A stretch of 64,000 nt of DNA from Chromobacterium alkanivorans (GTDB lineage Bacteria > Pseudomonadota > Gammaproteobacteria > Burkholderiales > Chromobacteriaceae), in the NCBI RefSeq assembly GCF_016937655.1, contig NZ_JAFHKL010000001.1, positions 124,001-188,000 of the forward strand, read 5' to 3'. A model generated the notes under the pieces. It was not told the DNA's origin. It saw only the letters and a program-made list of their open reading frames with translations, and searched no databases. The position numbers and the translations under genes were made by a program. Positions within the stretch are counted from its first letter, which is position 1; each line of letters begins with the position of its first letter. This document shows, one piece after another, positions 40,930-50,070 of this stretch.

Positions 40930-41986
40930 GCCGCTCCTCAGGGCCGCCGGCGCGTCGCAACAGCGTGGCGGACGGCCTTTCTCCAAACAAGCGCTTGTAG
41001 TCGGTGGCGAACTGGCTCATATGCCAGAAACCCCAGGCCGCGGCGATGTCTTGCACGGTGTGGTGGCGGGAGTCCGGACTGAGTAGTTCGCGTTGCACCG
41101 CGTTCAGGCGCATGCTCTTGAGGTAGGCCAGCGGACACAGCCCCAGCGTGTTCTGAAAGATGTTCTGCAAGGTGCGCCGGCTGAGGTTGAGGTGCCGGCA
41201 CAGATCCGCCACCACCAGCGCCTCGTCCGGCTGACTCATCACGAAATCACGCGCCTTGCGCACCAAGCGCCAGTGGCTGCGCAGGCTGCGTTGCTGCGCG
41301 GGCGCCGGCAAGGCGCTGGCCAGCAGCTCGGTCAGTCCGTCCAGCAATTCGTGGCGCATGAAGCGGTAGGCGGTGATGTCGGCCGGCCCCAGCCGGCTGC
41401 GCTCGGCTTCGATCAACAGCTGGCGCTGGCGCAGGATGAAGTCGCGCTTGCGCTCCGGGTCCAGCTGCAGCAGCGGCCGGTCTTGCAGCGACAAGGGCAA
41501 TCCGCCGTCCAGGGTCAGCCTGGCGTGTTCGTCCAGTTCCTCTTGCGGCACCACCAGCCCCATGATGCGGAAATTGTCCGGCGTGGTCAGTTCAAAGTCC
41601 TCGCCGCCGGTGCTGATGGCGATGGCGCCATTGCCCATCTGGCCGCCGTCGCGAGCCGCGCCGGGCTGGTCGGGGCAGGGCAGGCCGAACCAGTAGGCGT
41701 CCGGCCAGACCACGCAGGACTGGCGCAGCGAACGGCTGGTGAACTCCTCGAAGCATTGCAGCTGATCCAGCCACAACTCCTTCACATGGCCGAAGAAAAG
41801 GCCTGGTAGCAACTGATCGTAAAGTTGCTGCCAGGCCGTGATCGCGCATGCCTGTTCAAAGCTGTTGCTGGTTTCGCGGTGCTTGACGCCGACCTCGGCG
41901 CCCAGCGGCGCCAGCGGCTCCCGAGGCGGAGGGCTGGCCGCGCGCAGTTGGTGCAAGGGCCCTGATCCTGGACTGGGGTCTGACAT
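40889..41986 (-). CDS. eutR: AraC-family ethanolamine regulator EutR
   Basis: 365-aa activator. In Salmonella EutR responds to ethanolamine plus adenosylcobalamin and turns on the eut operon. The C-terminal AraC HTH pair is clear: VVADLCRHLNLSRRTLQNIFQNTLGLCPLAYLKSMRLNAVQREL, then VQDIAAAWGFWHMSQFATDYKRLFGERPS. The N-terminal effector domain is typical of EutR. The tail after the HTH (about the last 14 residues) is encoded antisense to the end of glmU. It lies 50 bp after pduT on the same strand, last gene of the locus as in Salmonella. Confidence 0.92.
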   Translation of the reverse strand: MSDPSPGSGPLHQLRAASPPPREPLAPLGAEVGVKHRETSNSFEQACAITAWQQLYDQLLPGLFFGHVKELWLDQLQCFEEFTSRSLRQSCVVWPDAYWFGLPCPDQPGAARDGGQMGNGAIAISTGGEDFELTTPDNFRIMGLVVPQEELDEHARLTLDGGLPLSLQDRPLLQLDPERKRDFILRQRQLLIEAERSRLGPADITAYRFMRHELLDGLTELLASALPAPAQQRSLRSHWRLVRKARDFVMSQPDEALVVADLCRHLNLSRRTLQNIFQNTLGLCPLAYLKSMRLNAVQRELLSPDSRHHTVQDIAAAWGFWHMSQFATDYKRLFGERPSATLLRRAGGPEERLSSFSADASSPAP

Positions 41987-42036
41987 GGTGTTTCCCTTTC
42001 GTATGCGGTGGCTGGCGGCGGTCTCTCCCGTGCCGC

Positions 42037-42585
42037 CTACAGCAAGCTGGCCAATAGCGCGGGGGCGGGGCGGGGAATGACGGTCTGCTGCACCAGCAAT
42101 CCTTTCTCGCCGGCGCTCTGCGCGGCGACATCGATGGCGCTGCTCACCGCGGCCACATCGCCGCTGAGGACGAAATAGCATTTGCCGCCAATGCCGAAGG
42201 CCAGGTGGATGCGGATCAGCGTCACCTCCGCGGTTTTGGCGGCCAGGTCCGCCGCCGCGATGCAGGCGGCGACGCTATAGCTTTCCACCACCCCCACCGC
42301 CGCCGCGTGTTCCAGCCGGGTCACGCCGCTGATGGCGGGCAGCACGTCCGGATGCAGCCTGGCGATGGAGAAATGATCGACCAGCAGATGGCCGGCGGCT
42401 TGCCGGCCCTGCGTCGCGGCCTGTTCGACCGAGGCGGCGTCGCCGCCCACCAACACGATGAATTTGCCGGGGCAGATGGTCTTGGCCGCCAGCAGTTCCA
42501 CCTGGGCGGATTTGAGCATCGCGTCGGCGGCTTCAATGCCCCTGGCGATGCTGCTCAGTTCTATCAGGGCGATGGCGTGGGGCAT
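42037..42585 (-). CDS. pduT: PduT-like tandem-BMC shell protein with Fe-S cysteine
   Basis: 182-aa microcompartment shell protein with two BMC domains (about 3-85 and 95-178), forming a pseudohexameric trimer. The first domain has AIALIELSSIARGIEAADAMLKS and AAKTICPGKF. Its Cys is exactly residue 38, the position that holds the pore [4Fe-4S] cluster in Salmonella PduT. The second ends with CYFVLSGDVAAVSSAI and SAGEKGLLV. The start overlaps the end of pduS by 22 nt. Such a gene is normal in pdu operons but not in the classical eut operon, so it is a notable addition here. Confidence 0.92.
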   Translation of the reverse strand: MPHAIALIELSSIARGIEAADAMLKSAQVELLAAKTICPGKFIVLVGGDAASVEQAATQGRQAAGHLLVDHFSIARLHPDVLPAISGVTRLEHAAAVGVVESYSVAACIAAADLAAKTAEVTLIRIHLAFGIGGKCYFVLSGDVAAVSSAIDVAAQSAGEKGLLVQQTVIPRPAPALLASLL

Positions 42586-43919
42586 GTGGGCTCCGAGGTT
42601 TGGATGACGATGGTTTCCGCGTTCAGCGCGACGACGACGCCGTCCACGCTGGCATGCAAGGCCGCGCCCAGCGCGCCCTGGGGCATGGCGGCGATCAACT
42701 GGCCTTCGCGCACCCGCTCTCCCATCGCGACGCAGGGCTGCGCCGCCGCGCCGATGTGCTGGCGCAGCGGCAGCACCACCTTCTCGGGACGGTACGCCAA
42801 GGCCTGGAACGGCGCCTTGTGGTTGAGCAAATCCAGGTCGAGACGGGTGATCAGGCGGGACACCGGCACCAGGCGATGGCGCGCCATCGGATCGGCCGGC
42901 CTCAGTTCGCCCCGGTAGCGCAGCCCCTGGGCGCGCAACTCGGCCTTGAGCAGAAGGTTGACGCGCAGCGGCGAGATCTCCACCGGACAGGCGTAGGCCT
43001 CGCAGACGCCGCATTCCGAGCAGGTCAGCGCCGCCAGCACGGTGTCCGGGCGCGGGCCGGCGTGGCGGTAGTTGACCGCGCGCACGATCAGGTGCGGCGG
43101 CAGTTCGTGGCCGATCAGGTGGCGCGGACACAGCTCGGTGCACAGGAAGCACTGCTCGCACACCGTGCGCGCCATCGCCAGTTGCGCCGCGTCGCCGCGT
43201 TGACGGCGGCGGATCAGCAGGTGGTCGCGCGGCAGGGCCAGCAGGCCGCCGGTGGTCTTGGTCACCGGCAGGTCCAGCGAGGGCAGCAGCTTGCCCATCA
43301 TCGGCCCGCCGTCGATGAAGGCGACATCGTCGCGGCTGGGGCCGCCGGCCAGCTCCAGCGCCTCGCGCAAGGGCGTGCCCAGCGGCAGGGTCAGCGTCAG
43401 CGGCCGCTTGACCAGGCCGTTGACGGTCAGGGTGCGGCGCGTGACCGGCCGTTCCTGGTCCACCGCCGCCGCCACATTGAGCAGGGTCTGCACATTGCTG
43501 ACCACCACACCCACGTCCAGCGGCAAGCCGGCCGGCGGCACGCGACGCCCGGTGGCGAGCCAGATGGTGATCACTTCGTCGCCGGCAGGATAGATGTCTT
43601 CCAGAATGTGCAGGCGCACGTCGGCGGGCAGCAGCGGCGTCAGCGCGGCGATGGCCTCGCGATATTTGGCCTTGAGCGCGATCACGCCCTGGGTCGCGCC
43701 GGTGGCGGTCATGCCGTGGCGCAGGCCGCGCAGCAAGGCCGCCGCCTCGCGCGCCGCCAGTTGCTGGTCCACCTTGAGCAGCGGTTCGCACTCGGCGCCG
43801 TTGACGAGATAGGTGTCGGCCCGCGCCGCCAGCTTGACCGCGGCGGGAAAGCCCGCACCGCCGGCGCCGACGACGCCGGCGGCGGCCACCCGCTGACGGA
43901 TCAGGTCGGCGGTCGTCAT
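42564..43919 (-). CDS. pduS: PduS-like cobalamin reductase (Fe-S flavoprotein)
   Basis: 451-aa RnfC-like protein. PduS of Salmonella reduces cob(III)alamin and cob(II)alamin with NADH so that the adenosyltransferase can make coenzyme B12. Visible are the Gly-rich nucleotide loop VVGAGGAGFPAAVK and an SLBB-like domain. Two 4Fe-4S binding motifs follow, CEQCFLCTELCP and CSECGVCEAYACP. A C-terminal barrel-sandwich part has GVVVALNAETIVIQ. Start overlaps the eutK stop (ATGA). PduS plus PduT implies electron transfer into the compartment lumen, where EutT would use the reduced cobalamin. Confidence 0.92.
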   Translation of the reverse strand: MTTADLIRQRVAAAGVVGAGGAGFPAAVKLAARADTYLVNGAECEPLLKVDQQLAAREAAALLRGLRHGMTATGATQGVIALKAKYREAIAALTPLLPADVRLHILEDIYPAGDEVITIWLATGRRVPPAGLPLDVGVVVSNVQTLLNVAAAVDQERPVTRRTLTVNGLVKRPLTLTLPLGTPLREALELAGGPSRDDVAFIDGGPMMGKLLPSLDLPVTKTTGGLLALPRDHLLIRRRQRGDAAQLAMARTVCEQCFLCTELCPRHLIGHELPPHLIVRAVNYRHAGPRPDTVLAALTCSECGVCEAYACPVEISPLRVNLLLKAELRAQGLRYRGELRPADPMARHRLVPVSRLITRLDLDLLNHKAPFQALAYRPEKVVLPLRQHIGAAAQPCVAMGERVREGQLIAAMPQGALGAALHASVDGVVVALNAETIVIQTSEPTCPTPSP

Positions 43920-44404
43920 GGCTTGCCTCCGGCGCGGAAATAACGGCCGCGGCGGCGCAGCAGCGTGCCGGCGCGGCATTGCGCCTGCAGCCAGCCGCGA
44001 TTCAGGCCGACGAAGGGGAAGACGGTTTGCAGGTCGACCAGGCTCATGCCGCCCGGCTCCGCGGCGATGCGGGCCAGCACCGCCGCCTCGTCCAGGCCGG
44101 CCGCCGGCGCGGCCACCGTCTCCGGCGGCCGCAGCATCGCGTCCACCAGCGTTTCGGTGTCCGGATCGGGGCGGCCGATCTCGCAGCGGCTGACCACTTC
44201 GCCCAGCCGCAGCGCCGCGGCGGCGCCGGCGTCCAGCGCCGCGCGGCAGGCGGCGAGGTCGCCCTCCACCACCAGCGAAATCATGCCCGGGTCGGTGCGC
44301 CATTGCCGCAACAGGCGCACGTTCGCGGACTTGAGCATGGCGTCCGCCGCCTCGATGGCGGTGGCCAGCCCTCTGACTTCCAGCAAGCCCAAGGCGTTGA
44401 TCAT
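43916..44404 (-). CDS. eutK: Ethanolamine microcompartment shell protein EutK
   Basis: 162-aa protein. An N-terminal BMC domain (about 1-90: INALGLLEVRGLATAIEAADAMLKSANVRLL, LVVEGDLAACRAALDAGAAAALRLGEVVS) is followed by a linker. A C-terminal basic helix-turn-helix-like domain ends AGTLLRRRGRYFRAGGKP, the feature that defines EutK and is thought to bind nucleic acid. Length and order (after eutL) match Salmonella EutK. Confidence 0.9.
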   Translation of the reverse strand: MINALGLLEVRGLATAIEAADAMLKSANVRLLRQWRTDPGMISLVVEGDLAACRAALDAGAAAALRLGEVVSRCEIGRPDPDTETLVDAMLRPPETVAAPAAGLDEAAVLARIAAEPGGMSLVDLQTVFPFVGLNRGWLQAQCRAGTLLRRRGRYFRAGGKP

Positions 44405-44417
44405 CTGCGGCCTCCGC

Positions 44418-45077
44418 TCACATCAGGGTGACGGGCTGGCGGCCGACGTCCAGCACCGCCTGGGTGAAGGCCTGGCAGGCGGCGCTGCAGGCGGCCTGAC
44501 TGCCGGTGAGGAAGGCGCCGGAGTAGTTGGTTTCCGACGGCGGCGGCACATAGCTGGCCAGTTGCACGTCGGCGGCCTTGAGCGCGGCGTCGATGCCGAA
44601 GGTGGCTTCCAGCGGCGGCGCGATCAGATAAGCCAGCGGTTCGCCCAGCCGCACGCCGGTCTGCGCCGACAGATAGGAGCCGCTGCGCGAGACCACGTGG
44701 GCGAGAAAGGCGGTGTCCTCGGCGTCGTTGGCCCAGCGGAAGGCGGGGCCGTCCGCGATGGTGGCCATCATCGAGTCCAGTCCGGCGCGCACTTCGGCCG
44801 GCGAGCCGCCGCCGAGTATGATCAGCACTTCGCCGGCGGTGGGCGAGGAGCTGTGCGCCGCGCCGGCGTACAGCGAGCGGCCGAACACCACCTCCACCTG
44901 CGCCTGCTTGGTGGCCTCGTCGGCGGCGATATAGGCGACGTCGTCGGAATCGGCGGTCAGCAGGCCCAGGCTGTTGATGTGGGCGGGCAGCTTGAGCGCG
45001 GCCTTGAGGTCGGATTGGGCCGAGGCGATCAGGCGCACGGCCTTGACGCTGGGTTTGATCAGATCCAGAACTGCCAT
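44418..45077 (-). CDS. eutL: Ethanolamine microcompartment trimeric shell protein EutL
   Basis: 219-aa double-BMC protein, the same length as Salmonella EutL. It forms trimers with a gated central pore. The sequence begins [28 protein letters not shown] and has [44 protein letters not shown]. The C-terminal BMC part includes [28 protein letters not shown]. Lies 11 bp after eutC. Confidence 0.95.
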   Translation of the reverse strand: MAVLDLIKPSVKAVRLIASAQSDLKAALKLPAHINSLGLLTADSDDVAYIAADEATKQAQVEVVFGRSLYAGAAHSSSPTAGEVLIILGGGSPAEVRAGLDSMMATIADGPAFRWANDAEDTAFLAHVVSRSGSYLSAQTGVRLGEPLAYLIAPPLEATFGIDAALKAADVQLASYVPPPSETNYSGAFLTGSQAACSAACQAFTQAVLDVGRQPVTLM

Positions 45078-45088
45078 GACAGTCTCCT

Positions 45089-45961
45089 TTAACGGTTCAG
45101 CGCCATGCCGGAAGCCTTCTTCTCCAGCATGCGTTTGGCGAGGTCCACGATGACGGCGGCGGCTTCCACCGGCGGCGTGCCGCCGCGGTGGATATTGGAG
45201 AGGCAGGTGCGGTCCGCCTCCACCGTGGCGGCGTTGGGCGCGTACACCATGTAGCAGGACAGACTTTCCGACTGGCCGAGGCCAGGGCGTTCGCCCACCA
45301 GCAGGATCACCACCTGCGCGCCCAGCGTTTCGCCCACCTGGTCTTCCACCTTGACCCGGCCGTAGCGGACGAAGAAGGGCGTGCCGACGTCGAGGCCGGC
45401 GCTTTCCAGCCCCTTGAGCAGCGGCGGCAGGATTTCGTCGAAGTTGGCGGTGACGGCGTCGGTGGACAGGCCGTCGGACACCACCACCTGCACCTGCGGC
45501 CGTTGCTTGCAGCGCGTTTTCAACAGCTGCAGCGAGGCCTCGTTCAGGCGGCGGCCCATGTCGGGGCGGGTCAGGTACTGGTCTTTGTTGTCGATCTCGC
45601 TTTGCAGCTCCAGCAGGCCTTTTTCCTCCACCCATGGCTGCGGCACCTCCTTGAGCACGGTGTCCTTGGAGCGCGAGTGGTCGGCCAGGAAGCGCAGCAG
45701 CGCGGTGGTGCGCGGACGCGGGCCGGCGCGGCCGGTGCAGACGCGGGCGGCGGTGTTGGCGCGGAATTCGGCCAGCACTTCGGCGCGTTGAGGCGCCGCC
45801 ACGCCCATCCACAGCCGGAAGGCTTCGCCGCCCAGGTCGGGCAGGGTTTCCTCGGCGCTGGCCGGGGCCGCTTTGGCGGCGTCGGGGACGGTGGCCGGCG
45901 CGGGCTGCGCCAGCTGGGTCATCACCGCGCGTACGATTTCGTCGATTTGCTGCTTGTCCAT
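45089..45961 (-). CDS. eutC: Ethanolamine ammonia-lyase small subunit EutC
   Basis: 290-aa beta subunit of the adenosylcobalamin-dependent lyase that splits ethanolamine into acetaldehyde and ammonia. The N-terminal amphipathic helix [17 protein letters not shown] followed by an Ala/Pro linker looks like an encapsulation peptide for targeting to the shell. The body has VGEAL-type and [27 protein letters not shown] motifs of the B12-binding subunit. The ATG at 45961, 16 bp after eutB, is the homology start. Confidence 0.95.
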   Translation of the reverse strand: MDKQQIDEIVRAVMTQLAQPAPATVPDAAKAAPASAEETLPDLGGEAFRLWMGVAAPQRAEVLAEFRANTAARVCTGRAGPRPRTTALLRFLADHSRSKDTVLKEVPQPWVEEKGLLELQSEIDNKDQYLTRPDMGRRLNEASLQLLKTRCKQRPQVQVVVSDGLSTDAVTANFDEILPPLLKGLESAGLDVGTPFFVRYGRVKVEDQVGETLGAQVVILLVGERPGLGQSESLSCYMVYAPNAATVEADRTCLSNIHRGGTPPVEAAAVIVDLAKRMLEKKASGMALNR

Positions 45962-45977
45962 GATTGTGGGCTCCAAG

Positions 45978-47339
45978 TCAGAAGAAGAAGGACGCATCGC
46001 CCGCGCGGCGCGTCAGCCTGCCGTTTTCCATCAGCCCCATGGTTTCCAGCCAGGCCTCGAACTCCGGCGCCGGGCGCAGGCCCAGCAACTGGCGGATGGT
46101 GGCGGTGTCGTGGAAGGCGGTGGTCTGGTAGTTCAGCATGATGTCGTCGCCCAGCGGCATGGCGATGATGAAGTTGCAGCCCGCCGTGGCCAGCAGGATG
46201 GCCAGGTTCTCGTTGGAGTTCTGGTTGGCGTCGGCGTGGTTGGTGTAGCAGCAGTCGCAGCCCATCGAGATGCCGGAGAGTTTGCCCATGAAGTGGTCTT
46301 CCAGGCCGGCGCGGATGATCTGGCGGTCGTTGTACAGGTATTCCGGGCCGATGAAGCCGACCACGGTGTTGACGATGAAGGGGTCGTAGTGGCGGGCCAG
46401 GCCATAGTTGCGCGCTTCCATCGTCACCTGGTCCGCGCCGTTGTGGGCGCCGGCGGACAGTGCCGAGCCCTGGCCGGTTTCGAAGTACAGATAATTGTCG
46501 CCGGCGATGCGGTTGTGCTGGCGGCCCACCTCGCGCGCCTCGTCCAGCAGCTCCAGCGTCACGCCGAATTCCTTCAGCCCTTTCTCGCTGCCGCAGATGC
46601 TCTGGAAGATCAGGCCGCCGGGCGCGCCCTGGCGGATGGCCTCGATCTGGGTGGACATGTGCGCCAGCACGCAGCCCTGGGTGGGAATCCGGTATTTGTC
46701 GATGGCGTCGTAGATGGTGTCCAGGATGCGGCGCACGTTTTCCACGTTGTCGGTCACCGGGTTGACGCCTATCACCGCGTCGCCCATGCCGAAGGACAGC
46801 CCTTCGAACATCTGGGCGGCGATGCTTTTCACGTCGTCGCGGGTGTCGTTGGGTTGCAGGCGCGCGCTGAAGCGGCCGGGCAGGCCTATGGTGGTGTTGG
46901 CGCGCTTGATCACCGGCATTTTCTTGGCGCCGTAGATCAGGTCGGCGTTGGAGCAGAGCTTGGCCACCGCCGCCACCATTTCCGAGGTCATGCCCTTGCG
47001 CAGGAAATCCAGCGCCTCGGCATCGGCGTCGTCGCCCAGCACCGCTTCGCGCAGCTCGCCCACGCTCCAGTTGCGGATGCGGGCGTAGGCGGCTTCGTTG
47101 AGGTCGTCCTGGATCACCCGGGTGACGCAGTCCTCCTCGTAGGGAATGACCGGGTTTTCGCGCAGGTCGGCCAGCGTCAGCTCGGACAGCACCTGCTTGG
47201 CGGCCACGCGTTCTTGCGCGCTTTGCGCGGCCACGCCGGCCAGCATGTCGCCGGAGCGCGGCTCGTTGGCCTTGGCCAGCACGTCCTTGACGTCGCGGAA
47301 CTGATAGGTCTTGCCGAATAAATGCGTCTTCAGTTTCAT
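45978..47339 (-). CDS. eutB: Ethanolamine ammonia-lyase large subunit EutB
   Basis: 453-aa TIM-barrel catalytic subunit, identical in length to the Salmonella protein. It holds the substrate site and base-off cobalamin. The N-terminal [29 protein letters not shown] and the barrel segments [67 protein letters not shown] and [12 protein letters not shown] are all present. The gap to eutA is 2 bp, implying tight coupling with its reactivase. Confidence 0.97.
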   Translation of the reverse strand: MKLKTHLFGKTYQFRDVKDVLAKANEPRSGDMLAGVAAQSAQERVAAKQVLSELTLADLRENPVIPYEEDCVTRVIQDDLNEAAYARIRNWSVGELREAVLGDDADAEALDFLRKGMTSEMVAAVAKLCSNADLIYGAKKMPVIKRANTTIGLPGRFSARLQPNDTRDDVKSIAAQMFEGLSFGMGDAVIGVNPVTDNVENVRRILDTIYDAIDKYRIPTQGCVLAHMSTQIEAIRQGAPGGLIFQSICGSEKGLKEFGVTLELLDEAREVGRQHNRIAGDNYLYFETGQGSALSAGAHNGADQVTMEARNYGLARHYDPFIVNTVVGFIGPEYLYNDRQIIRAGLEDHFMGKLSGISMGCDCCYTNHADANQNSNENLAILLATAGCNFIIAMPLGDDIMLNYQTTAFHDTATIRQLLGLRPAPEFEAWLETMGLMENGRLTRRAGDASFFF

Positions 47340-47341
47340 GA

Positions 47342-48775
47342 TCAAACCCCTTTGGATGTTGGGAAGGCCAGCGATTTGACGGTGACGGGCACGATGTCGC
47401 CGCCGAACAGCGGCGCGCCGATGTCGATGTAGTCGCCGGCGCGGGTGGCCACTTCGTCGATGACCGCCAGCTCGCGGCCGGCCAGCGCCGGCTGCAGCAG
47501 CATGCCCAGCGCCTTGCCCAGATCGCTGCGGGACAAGGCCAGCAAGGGGCGCTGTTGCGGAAAACGGCGGGAGAATTCGGCCAGCTCGCCGGCGCAGGCG
47601 TCTATCGCCCGGTAGGCGATCGGCAGGTCGTCCGGCAGCGCCAGCGCGTACAGGTCTTGCGCCGGGTCCAGGTCCAGCCGGCGCACCGCGCGCTCCAGGC
47701 TGTCCGTCAGGCCGCCGGGACTGAAATCGGCCCAGCCGAGATCGGGATGAGCCACCGGGATGTTGCGCAGCGGCAGGCGCAGGCCGCGCAGCCAGATGGT
47801 GCTGCCGGACAACGACAGCGTGTACGCGCCGGCGCCTATCACCGTGGCGCGCACGGTCTGCGCCGCGGCGCGCAGCGGCTGCGCGCCGAGGCCGGGGTGG
47901 GCGGCGATGGCGCGCGCCAGCAGGGGGCCGATGTCGCCGAAGGCGTAGGGATTGGCCGGCGGGCTGCGGTAGCACTCGCCGACGCCGCCGGACAGCAGCA
48001 CCGCGTCGAACGGCCGGCCGGCTTGCAGCGCGTCGGTCATCAACAATTGGCGCGCCAGCGCCGAAGGGCGGCCCAGCAGCACCTCCCACAGCAGTTCGGC
48101 CATGCGTTCGGCCACGCGCGCGTGTTCGGCCGGGCCCAGCGCGGCGGCGTCGAAGCCGGCGCCGAACAGCTCGACGCAGATGGCGCGGGCCGGCGCGTGC
48201 AGGCGGCGGGTCTGGCCGTCGGCGCCGGCCTCCAGCAAGCGGCCGCCCACGTTCAGGCAGGCGCTGTCCAGCAGCCGGCCGGCTTCGAACACCGCGTAGT
48301 TGGCGGTGCCGCCGCCGATGTCGATATTGGCGACGCGGCTGGTTTCGCGCTCGGACAGTTCGGCCGCGCCCGAGCCGTAGCCGGCGATGGCCGACTCCAG
48401 ATGCGGGCCGGCGGTGGCCACCACGAAGTCGCCCAGGGATTCGGACAGGCGCAGCACCGTGTCGCGGGCGTTGCGCGCCTTGGAGGTTTCGCCGGTGACG
48501 ATGATGGCCCCGGACTCCACCTCTGCCGGGGCGAGCCCGGCCGCCTGGTATTGCGCGCGGATGAAGGCCACCAGCTCGTCTTCGCGCACGCGGCCGTCGT
48601 CGTCCAGCGGCGTAAAGGCCACCGGGCTCTGGTAGACGATGTCGCGGCGCGAGAATTCATAGCGCGGCACTTGCGACACCCCGGCGCGGTTGACCAGCTC
48701 CAGCAGCGAGAAGATCACCTGGGTGGTGGTGGTGCCGATGTCTATGCCCACGCTGTGTATCTGGCGGCGGTTCAT
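47342..48775 (-). CDS. eutA: Ethanolamine ammonia-lyase reactivase EutA
   Basis: 477-aa actin/Hsp70-fold ATPase that exchanges damaged cobalamin out of EutBC. Nucleotide-binding motifs are VGIDIGTTTTQVIF near the N-terminus, ANIDIGGGTANYAVFEAG in the middle and VLLSGGVGE. Placed 8 bp after eutH and directly before eutB, as in Salmonella. Confidence 0.94.
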   Translation of the reverse strand: MNRRQIHSVGIDIGTTTTQVIFSLLELVNRAGVSQVPRYEFSRRDIVYQSPVAFTPLDDDGRVREDELVAFIRAQYQAAGLAPAEVESGAIIVTGETSKARNARDTVLRLSESLGDFVVATAGPHLESAIAGYGSGAAELSERETSRVANIDIGGGTANYAVFEAGRLLDSACLNVGGRLLEAGADGQTRRLHAPARAICVELFGAGFDAAALGPAEHARVAERMAELLWEVLLGRPSALARQLLMTDALQAGRPFDAVLLSGGVGECYRSPPANPYAFGDIGPLLARAIAAHPGLGAQPLRAAAQTVRATVIGAGAYTLSLSGSTIWLRGLRLPLRNIPVAHPDLGWADFSPGGLTDSLERAVRRLDLDPAQDLYALALPDDLPIAYRAIDACAGELAEFSRRFPQQRPLLALSRSDLGKALGMLLQPALAGRELAVIDEVATRAGDYIDIGAPLFGGDIVPVTVKSLAFPTSKGV

Positions 48776-48783
48776 CGCGCGCC

Positions 48784-50028
48784 TCAGCCTTGCTGCGCCG
48801 ACAGCGCGGCGCGGAGGGGGGCGTCGGCCGGCTTGGGCGCCAGTTTCATCGCCAGCAGCACCGCGCTGAAGCCGCCCACCAGCTTGCCGACTATCATCGG
48901 GAAAATCATGCTGGAGACGTTGGCGGCGGTGAAGCCGAGGTGGTCGCCGAAGGTGAAGGCGGCGGACACGGCGAAGGCCACGTTGATCACCTTGCCGCGG
49001 TCGTCCATCTTGCTCATCAGGCCGAACATCGGGATGGAGTTGGCCAGCGTGGCCACCATGCCGGCGGCGGCGCTGTTGTTCATGCCCAGCAGTCCGCCCA
49101 CCTTCATCAGCGGCCGTTCAAACCAGCGCGTCAGCATGAACACCATCGGATAGGCGCCCAGCAGCACGCAGGCGATGAAGCCTATCACCTCGATGGCGCG
49201 CATCGTCGCGCCCGGCGCGTCGCCCTTGACCATGAAGATGGGGTCCATGCCCGGCACCAGGCTGAGGCCCAGCGTGGCTTGCAGCACGGCCAGCGCCAGA
49301 CCGGCGGTGATCAGCACCACCAGGCACTTGGCGAAAATCTGGAAGCCGGAAATCATCTTCTCCGGGCACAGCTTGAGGCCGATGGCCAGCAGCACCGCCA
49401 CGGCGATCACCGGAATCATATTGATCAGGATCATGCTCAGGCTGAAGTCCACCGGCTGGCCGTCCACGGTGACGCCGCTGACCATGGCCACCGCGCCGCC
49501 GGCGATGCAGCCCAGCGGGATGGTGACCATGCCGGCCATCACCCCCAGCGCCAGGAAGCGGCGGTCTTCCTTGGCGATGATGCCCAGCGCCACCGGGATG
49601 TTGAACACGATGGTGGGGCCCATCATCGCGCCCAGGATCAGGCCGGCGTACAGCCAGGCGGCGGTGTCGCCGCCGGACAGCTGCTTGGCGAGGAAGAAGC
49701 CGCCCATATCGTTGGCCAGCAGGGTGGTGGCGAACATCGCCGGATTGGCGCCCACCGCCTCGTACAGCGGAATCACCACCGGCCCCAGCCAGTGGGCCAG
49801 CACCGGCGCCAGCGCGATCACGCCGACCATGGCCAGGCCCAGCGCGCCCATGGCCAGAAAGCCTTCTTCGAACTGGGCGCCGGAGCCCTCGATCTGACGG
49901 CCGACGCGGCTCAGTCCCACTTTGGCCAGCACGGCCTCCGAGCCGCCGAATTGCGCCAGCATTCTGTCCAGCGCCGCGACGACCATGAAGGTCATCATGA
50001 TCCACATGATGATTTCATTGATACCCAT
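48784..50028 (-). CDS. eutH: Ethanolamine permease EutH
   Basis: 414-aa inner-membrane protein with about ten hydrophobic helices, responsible for ethanolamine uptake at low concentration or acidic pH. Typical stretches are GINEIIMWIMMTFMVVAALDRML, ANDMGGFFLAKQLSG, GAMMGPTIVFNIPVALGII and FAVSAAFTFGDHLGFTA. Order eutG-eutH-eutA is canonical. Confidence 0.94.
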   Translation of the reverse strand: MGINEIIMWIMMTFMVVAALDRMLAQFGGSEAVLAKVGLSRVGRQIEGSGAQFEEGFLAMGALGLAMVGVIALAPVLAHWLGPVVIPLYEAVGANPAMFATTLLANDMGGFFLAKQLSGGDTAAWLYAGLILGAMMGPTIVFNIPVALGIIAKEDRRFLALGVMAGMVTIPLGCIAGGAVAMVSGVTVDGQPVDFSLSMILINMIPVIAVAVLLAIGLKLCPEKMISGFQIFAKCLVVLITAGLALAVLQATLGLSLVPGMDPIFMVKGDAPGATMRAIEVIGFIACVLLGAYPMVFMLTRWFERPLMKVGGLLGMNNSAAAGMVATLANSIPMFGLMSKMDDRGKVINVAFAVSAAFTFGDHLGFTAANVSSMIFPMIVGKLVGGFSAVLLAMKLAPKPADAPLRAALSAQQG

Positions 50029-50070
50029 TGCTCTTGCTCCTGTGACGGTGGGCGGTGCCCGATTGCGGAT

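Noticed and set aside
42599-44303. Upstream in-frame extensions of pduS, eutB, eutJ, eutD and eutL
   Set aside because: The frames stay open upstream only because they shadow the preceding gene. Homology and ribosome-binding sites place the starts at the shorter positions given.
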